The notes beneath the pieces were generated by a model. It was not told where the DNA came from, did not search any database, and worked only from the letters and a program-made list of their open reading frames with translations. 64,000 nucleotides of DNA, taken from an uncultured Lachnospiraceae bacterium (GTDB lineage: Bacteria; Bacillota; Clostridia; Lachnospirales; Lachnospiraceae). The position numbers and the translations under genes were made by a program. The stretch covers positions 49,062 to 113,061 of the forward strand of contig CAJTXP010000010.1 in assembly GCA_910583615.1 (NCBI GenBank), written 5' to 3'. Positions 59,166-64,000 of the stretch are shown one piece after another (the first letter of the stretch is position 1; every line of letters begins with the position of its first letter).

Positions 59166-60584
59166 TTATACCTCTACAGCGATGAATCCTAAAACTTTTA
59201 TATTTTGAATGCGGCATACATCCAGCTCTCTTTTGATTTCCTGATGCAATGTTTTTCCTTTTTCCACAACCAGTATTTCACCGTCCAAATCCAATGCTGC
59301 TCGCAATGATTCACTGTTTTGATGCAAAAAACCATTAACCAGATTCAGCTCCACGTCTTCTATCTCAAGCAATTCCCCAAATTGCTTTCCTGTATTCTCA
59401 GAAACACCACTTACCGCTATTTTCTTAATGCCAAGAGACGCGATCATCATTTTTACATAATTCAGAGAGTCTGTGCTCATCCTGTGTTTCACCAGCCATG
59501 CTTTCAGCATCCTGTCGACTCTGTTTTTTTCCGGTTCTGAAAATGTAATATTTGCCAAAAGAGGTATCTCATACATTTCTTTCAACTCTTCTGTTGTTTT
59601 TACACTTTTATTCAAGAGATATTTTATTACAAGGCATCCTCCCCATACACCTAATGTCAGTACAATGCCAATTATTATCCATTTCAAAATCGATTTTAAT
59701 GATACCGGTACTTTAGAGCCAACATTATAATCTTCTATCCCTGTGGTATCCATTTCGAGGTAAAAGATATTATAGTATGCCCAATCCCATAAATTCGCAC
59801 TGAACTCATTTTCCAGTCTTACATAATTTGTAATATAAGCATTTGCATTGTCTACGCCCGTTTTCTGCATGGTTTTAATATTCTGGTCTGCTGTCAGTTC
59901 GATACCATCGTTAATTATTTCAAATCTGCTGACCTCATAATCAGCCTGGTATTCGTCAGCCAGAAATTCCACTCTTCTCTCAATTGCCTGCAAAATTGCA
60001 TCGCATACATTTTTATCTCCAAAAGAAACCCTGTAGGTAATGACTGCATCCTTATGTGTTTCCTGTATCTCTCCATCAACTGCAGAATCGTTCGTTTCAA
60101 TCTGGCACCCGAGCAGTTCCTGTATATATTGCAGTTCTTTTTCAACACCTATAATATCACGTAATTCAAGGATAAGTTCATGATCATTCAAAATATTTTT
60201 CAGTTTCTCACTTAATAATCGAGTGTCATTTCCCGCTGACAGATAATATTCCACTGTTCCTGTATACACTCTGTTGGCATCCATCTGCATGATAAAAGAT
60301 TCTCTCAGATACTCCGCCTGTTTTTCATACAATCGTCGATATAAACTTCCCTGACTCATACGAATCTGAGTCTCTGGCGGAGCCTCATACGTCCCCGCAA
60401 GAACCGCCTGCTCAGGTGTCATCTCCACTACTTCGGCCTTAAAAACACAAATACCGCCTCCAAGCAAAACTCCAGTCAATACAGCAGCAGTCAGGCTCCT
60501 CCAATGTCTGAATAAATAAAAAACCATATCTATTAAATTAATTTCTCTTTCCGTCTCATAGAGACAATCTTTACTTCCGCTCAT
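59166..60584 (-). CDS. Wzz-type polysaccharide co-polymerase (chain length determinant)
   Basis: 472 aa. Two membrane helices (about 30-50 and 300-325) flank a large extracellular coiled-coil-rich region, the Wzz/CapA plan. A C-terminal cytoplasmic part (about 335-472, LANITFSEPEKNRV, KKIAVSGVSENTG, DGEILVVEKGKTLHQEI) resembles the P-loop kinase part of Wzc/BY-kinases, but no clear Walker A lysine motif is present. It should control chain length or attachment of the right-operon polymer. AGGAGAG precedes the ATG. Confidence 0.85.
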   Translation of the reverse strand: MSGSKDCLYETEREINLIDMVFYLFRHWRSLTAAVLTGVLLGGGICVFKAEVVEMTPEQAVLAGTYEAPPETQIRMSQGSLYRRLYEKQAEYLRESFIMQMDANRVYTGTVEYYLSAGNDTRLLSEKLKNILNDHELILELRDIIGVEKELQYIQELLGCQIETNDSAVDGEIQETHKDAVITYRVSFGDKNVCDAILQAIERRVEFLADEYQADYEVSRFEIINDGIELTADQNIKTMQKTGVDNANAYITNYVRLENEFSANLWDWAYYNIFYLEMDTTGIEDYNVGSKVPVSLKSILKWIIIGIVLTLGVWGGCLVIKYLLNKSVKTTEELKEMYEIPLLANITFSEPEKNRVDRMLKAWLVKHRMSTDSLNYVKMMIASLGIKKIAVSGVSENTGKQFGELLEIEDVELNLVNGFLHQNSESLRAALDLDGEILVVEKGKTLHQEIKRELDVCRIQNIKVLGFIAVEV

Positions 60585-60595
60585 AAACTCTCCTC

Positions 60596-62020
60596 TTATT
60601 TCGCACCATTTCTGCCAAGTACAACACCAATCGTTTTGAATATAATCTTGAAATCCAGCATCAGCGACCAGTTATCAATATATTCCAAATCAAGTTTTAC
60701 CACTTCATCAAAATCTTTAATGTCACTTCTTCCACTAATCTGCCATAATCCGGTAATCCCGGGGCGAAAACTGATTCTGCGTTTCTGATAATAACTGTAC
60801 TGCTGATACTCGTCCACCGTAGGAGGCCTTGTTCCAACCAGACTCATATCTCCTTTCAGTACATTCCAGAACTGAGGCAGCTCATCAATACTCGTTTTCC
60901 GGATAAAAGCACCTACCCTGGTTACCCGAGGATCATTCTCCATCTTAAACATCAGCCCCTGTATCTCATTTCGGGCCATCAACTCTTTTTTTCTCGCTTC
61001 TGCATCTACATACATGGAGCGAAACTTGTAAAAATCAAATATTCTCCCGTTTACGCCAACTCTCTGTTGTCTGAATATAAGCGGTCCAGGAGATTCCAGC
61101 AGCAAAAAAGGAGCCAGAACAATCCCTACTGCCACAGTCAATATCAAACCTGTCAATGCCCCAACAATATCAATAATGCGTTTCACCAACACAGTTCGAT
61201 AATCAAACAATCTGCTGGAAAACGCAACCACATGGTATTGTTCCAGTTTATATATCCTTTTCTCTCCCGTGAGGCCCAGGTTGAACAAATCCAGATTCAG
61301 GTTTACTACAATTCCCATCTTCTCAAACTCCAGAATCATATTTTTAAGAAATTTCTCTCTTTTCTGGATATAGTCTACCTGTATAAATACTTCATCCACC
61401 ACATTTTGCGTTGCATATTCCAGATAAGCTTCTTCCGTGCCCTGAATAACCGGAACACCTTTTAATTCTGACAAAGGTTCACCACCTTCCAGAAGAACTA
61501 CCCCGGCTATATTCCAGGTTGTCTCTTTTGAACGCCTGAAATGTTCCATAATATCATCGAAACGATCAATCGTCGTTACAATCAGGAGATTCGTTACCCG
61601 CCTGTGACTCCAGCGAAACACTTTTTCTCTGTTCCGTATCGTAAGATGAACGATCCATACCATAAAAACATTCAGCACAAAAAAATATCCCATTACCAGC
61701 CTGGACCTGAATATTTCATTTTTCAGTCCAAATCCAAGTAATGTTGCCCCGGCAATAAGAATCAGATTATATTTAAACGACAAAAGCAGTTCCCGATATC
61801 GGCCCCTCTTAAAAAAATCATTATATATTTTCATAAAATAAAAAGCAGCCACATGCAGCACTAAAACAACACTGTACATTTCCTGTAAATTTTCAGCATA
61901 AACCAACAATTTCCATGTTCTGTACCGCAGCATACCCGCTAAAGTCAAACTGAACAGCACTACTACTGCATCTGCCAGGCAAACAGCCAATTCCATCAAT
62001 TGATTTCGTTTCTGATACAT
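60596..62020 (-). CDS. Large polyprenyl glycosylphosphotransferase (WbaP/CpsE type)
   Basis: 474 aa from ATG 62020; a TTG four codons earlier is possible. Four N-terminal helices, a middle CoA-binding-like domain, a fifth helix, and the bacterial sugar transferase domain: FRQQRVGVNGRIFDFYKFRSM, catalytic SIDELPQFWNVLKGDMSLVG, TRPP, RPGITGLWQISGRS. It starts synthesis of the right-operon polymer by moving a hexose-1-phosphate to undecaprenyl phosphate. First gene after the operon promoter. Confidence 0.93.
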   Translation of the reverse strand: MYQKRNQLMELAVCLADAVVVLFSLTLAGMLRYRTWKLLVYAENLQEMYSVVLVLHVAAFYFMKIYNDFFKRGRYRELLLSFKYNLILIAGATLLGFGLKNEIFRSRLVMGYFFVLNVFMVWIVHLTIRNREKVFRWSHRRVTNLLIVTTIDRFDDIMEHFRRSKETTWNIAGVVLLEGGEPLSELKGVPVIQGTEEAYLEYATQNVVDEVFIQVDYIQKREKFLKNMILEFEKMGIVVNLNLDLFNLGLTGEKRIYKLEQYHVVAFSSRLFDYRTVLVKRIIDIVGALTGLILTVAVGIVLAPFLLLESPGPLIFRQQRVGVNGRIFDFYKFRSMYVDAEARKKELMARNEIQGLMFKMENDPRVTRVGAFIRKTSIDELPQFWNVLKGDMSLVGTRPPTVDEYQQYSYYQKRRISFRPGITGLWQISGRSDIKDFDEVVKLDLEYIDNWSLMLDFKIIFKTIGVVLGRNGAK

Positions 62021-62077
62021 ATCCAACACCAACCACTATTTATAAATCCTTTGATTGTGCCATAAAACCATTGAATA

Positions 62078-62106
62078 AGTATAACATCTTTATGGAAACA
62101 CGTCAA
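62078..62106 (-). promoter_or_regulatory. Predicted sigma-A promoter of the right polysaccharide operon
   Basis: Minus strand: TTGACG (62101-62106), 17-nt spacer, TATACT (62078-62083), about 60 bp before the first gene of the operon. Near-consensus in both boxes. Confidence 0.75.
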
Positions 62107-62161
62107 TTCTGAACTCCGGTTCCATGTACAATTTTATCCCGGCGCATCCTAATGGAAGCGT

Positions 62162-64000
62162 TTAAAAATCTTCTGCCTCTATTGCACCGGAATCAAACCC
62201 CGGAATTGCATGCGCCCAATTCGATATACCGATCAATGACTGATAGCGGCTCATCCTTTTCAAAGACTCTCCGGTATCCAGATATTTAAACAACGCGTAG
62301 GACTCCTTTTCTGTCTGAGCATTGTCATTTCTTCTCAGCCCCAGATACAGGCCGGCCGCCGTTTCCTGCGGCGCATCCATATACGCACGAATGATATAGG
62401 AATCGATCCTTTTATTGAATAATGCAATATAATATCCGTAACCAAGCGCCGCTGCCTGAAGCTTTTCCTCTGTTTTATTTCCACTGACCGCAGAATAACC
62501 AACTTCCCCCAGAATGACCCGAATCGATCCGGATTTTTTTCCATATCTGGACTCCAGTTTTGTGAGATAGTCCGTCAGTACTTTTATATTTCTCATGGAA
62601 ATGTAATCCGTATCCGCAGAATCCGCCGTACTGGAATCGTCATTCCAGAAATCGGTATTGGTCAACGGCTGAGAATATGGATGATAATTCACATTCCACT
62701 GCATCCCGGGAGCTGTCCGGTCCATACAGGCGGCAAATTCATCAAGGTATGCTTTCCCATCATGTCCTGCATCCGCCGTATTCCAGCAGTGATCCAGAGA
62801 AATGAACAGTCTCGGGCTGGACGCCGTCCGCCGGATTCCCTGATACAGCAGCTGGAATGCCTGCGCATAGTTTTCCACGCACTCAGACAATGACATTCCC
62901 CCGGAATAATTCCACGCATTGCAGCTGTTCACCTCATTGCCAAGCGTCCAGTTATTCACCCGTACTTTCATCTGCCCAAGCTCTTCGCCCAGATAACAGA
63001 ACAGGGCTTCATACGTCTCTCTGGCCTTTTCATCGTTCATATTCAGCATATAATAAGGAGCTGCTCCTTTATCTCTGGCATCCGGATGGATCAGGTAAGA
63101 AAGCGCATCATATTTCCAGCTCATCAAAAGAACCAGCGTCACATTGCGGGTATGGTTCTCTCCATACGCATTTCCCTCACTGCTTCCCCATCCATGAAGA
63201 TCGTATATCGTCTTTTTCAAGGCAACCAGATCCGAAAAATAATAGGTCTTCCCTTTATATTCATATGGAATATATCCAGAAGCCTTTCCAACCCACACCA
63301 GATCCTGTATATCCACATTCAGCAGAAGATGCTGAACCCGCAGATCCTCCGTATAGGCATCTGACACTCCCTGAATTCCTTTTTTTGATGTCACTTTATA
63401 CCCTTCATAATATCCCCAATACCAGTCCTTAAAATCCTCATCCCGGGAGACAGTTATTTCCGGATTATTCAAAAACTGCACATCGCTGATCACCTGATAA
63501 GAATATCCTTTTTTTACCGCAATGGCATATTTTGACATCATGATTGTTTTAAATGAGTCTTCTGAGTCAAAGGATGCCTGAATCTGAAAACTTCCCCCTT
63601 TTGTCACCTTTCCCTCTGACAGTTCCAGAAGCTCTGTCCCTTTACTGTTCAGCATGACAATATAAAATGTATTTCCCAGTTTTTCCAGACTGCTGTCTCT
63701 GGAAGCCGCAAGAGTAATCCGCATTGCAGACTCACCATCAAAAGATGCACTGCACTGATTCAGCCGGAACACGGTACCTTCTTTAAAAATCAGCGGACCG
63801 TCTCCACTGTCACGCATCACTCCGCTGGCGTCAAAATAATACCATGTATTTCCGATTTTCTGCCAGTCTGTGAGCATCACTCCGCTTTTATTCAGATAAT
63901 ACCATTTCCCTTTGATCTTCTGCCAGCCTGTCTGCATCTCCCCGCTGCTCTTCAGATAATACCATTTGCCGCTGATCTTCTGCCAGCCTGTCTGCATCTC
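62162..64000 (-). CDS. Choline-binding-repeat protein with DUF5722 glycosidase-like domain (5' part outside window)
   Basis: 612 C-terminal residues are visible; the frame is open at the right edge. It begins with choline-binding units (GWQKIKGKWYYLNKSGVM), followed by a beta-rich domain (about 70-190) and a TIM-barrel-like DUF5722 domain with WTLGNEVNSCNAWN and ILGEVGYSA. The Glu in LGNEV and the Glu in LGEVG sit like the acid/base and nucleophile of clan GH-A glycosidases. The order is reversed compared with the other repeat proteins (repeats first). It is next to the capsule promoter and may cleave or bind a polysaccharide at the wall. Confidence 0.83.
   Translation of the reverse strand, partial: EMQTGWQKISGKWYYLKSSGEMQTGWQKIKGKWYYLNKSGVMLTDWQKIGNTWYYFDASGVMRDSGDGPLIFKEGTVFRLNQCSASFDGESAMRITLAASRDSSLEKLGNTFYIVMLNSKGTELLELSEGKVTKGGSFQIQASFDSEDSFKTIMMSKYAIAVKKGYSYQVISDVQFLNNPEITVSRDEDFKDWYWGYYEGYKVTSKKGIQGVSDAYTEDLRVQHLLLNVDIQDLVWVGKASGYIPYEYKGKTYYFSDLVALKKTIYDLHGWGSSEGNAYGENHTRNVTLVLLMSWKYDALSYLIHPDARDKGAAPYYMLNMNDEKARETYEALFCYLGEELGQMKVRVNNWTLGNEVNSCNAWNYSGGMSLSECVENYAQAFQLLYQGIRRTASSPRLFISLDHCWNTADAGHDGKAYLDEFAACMDRTAPGMQWNVNYHPYSQPLTNTDFWNDDSSTADSADTDYISMRNIKVLTDYLTKLESRYGKKSGSIRVILGEVGYSAVSGNKTEEKLQAAALGYGYYIALFNKRIDSYIIRAYMDAPQETAAGLYLGLRRNDNAQTEKESYALFKYLDTGESLKRMSRYQSLIGISNWAHAIPGFDSGAIEAEDF

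Overview
The window looks like chromosomal DNA of a Gram-positive gut clostridium, most likely Lachnospiraceae. The evidence is the strong AGGAGG-type ribosome binding sites, long chains of genes with 4-bp ATGA overlaps, EpsG and DUF6077 membrane proteins, and a large family of secreted proteins built from choline-binding (cell-wall-binding) repeats. Nearly everything is on the minus strand, so the loci read from right to left. No rRNA, tRNA, CRISPR array, transposase or phage gene was seen.

Right part (about 49.7-64 kb): the last, partial gene is a choline-binding-repeat protein with a glycosidase-like DUF5722 domain. A good promoter at 62.1 kb then drives a capsule or teichoic-like operon: large polyprenyl sugar-1-phosphate transferase, Wzz-type co-polymerase, GT4, two LicD proteins, an IspD/TarI cytidylyltransferase, an SDR epimerase, a Gtf3-like transferase, a Wzy-like polymerase, a Wzx flippase and a third LicD.

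Middle part (about 28-49.6 kb): a phosphocholine region. A BCCT choline transporter, a LicC cytidylyltransferase and a fused HTH-LicC-LicA protein would import choline and make CDP-choline. LicD proteins could attach phosphocholine to the glycopolymer. Five large secreted repeat proteins would dock on it: a beta-helix protein, a 1388-aa and a 770-aa repeat-only protein, a GH25 lysozyme, and a homologue of the pneumococcal phosphocholine esterase Pce/CbpE. Two stray choline-binding C-termini flank the lic cassette, and a frameshifted acyltransferase lies beside it.

Left part (1-28.2 kb): a second complete polysaccharide locus, GC-rich at its left end. It has a Wzy, an anchored unknown protein, two GT2s, a flippase, an opposite-strand GT11, another GT2, and pglF-pglE-pglC-like genes without pglD. 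Next come a PLP decarboxylase/ATP-grasp pair and a GT4. These are followed by a UDP-ManNAc3NAcA-type pathway (WbpA, WbpB, WbpE and WecB/WbpI homologues) in which the usual small acetyltransferase is replaced by an LpxD-like acyltransferase, an amino-acid-type adenylation enzyme, a BtrK-like PLP decarboxylase and an acyl carrier protein. GT4, EpsG, a DUF6077 gene split by a roughly 55-bp palindromic insert, and a partial GT-C transferase finish the window.

The best candidate for an undescribed system is the carrier-protein cassette at 7.0-10.9 kb. It suggests that an amino acid is loaded on a carrier, decarboxylated there, and transferred to an amino-sugar nucleotide. The second notable system is the complete choline uptake, activation, decoration, binding and removal set in the middle.
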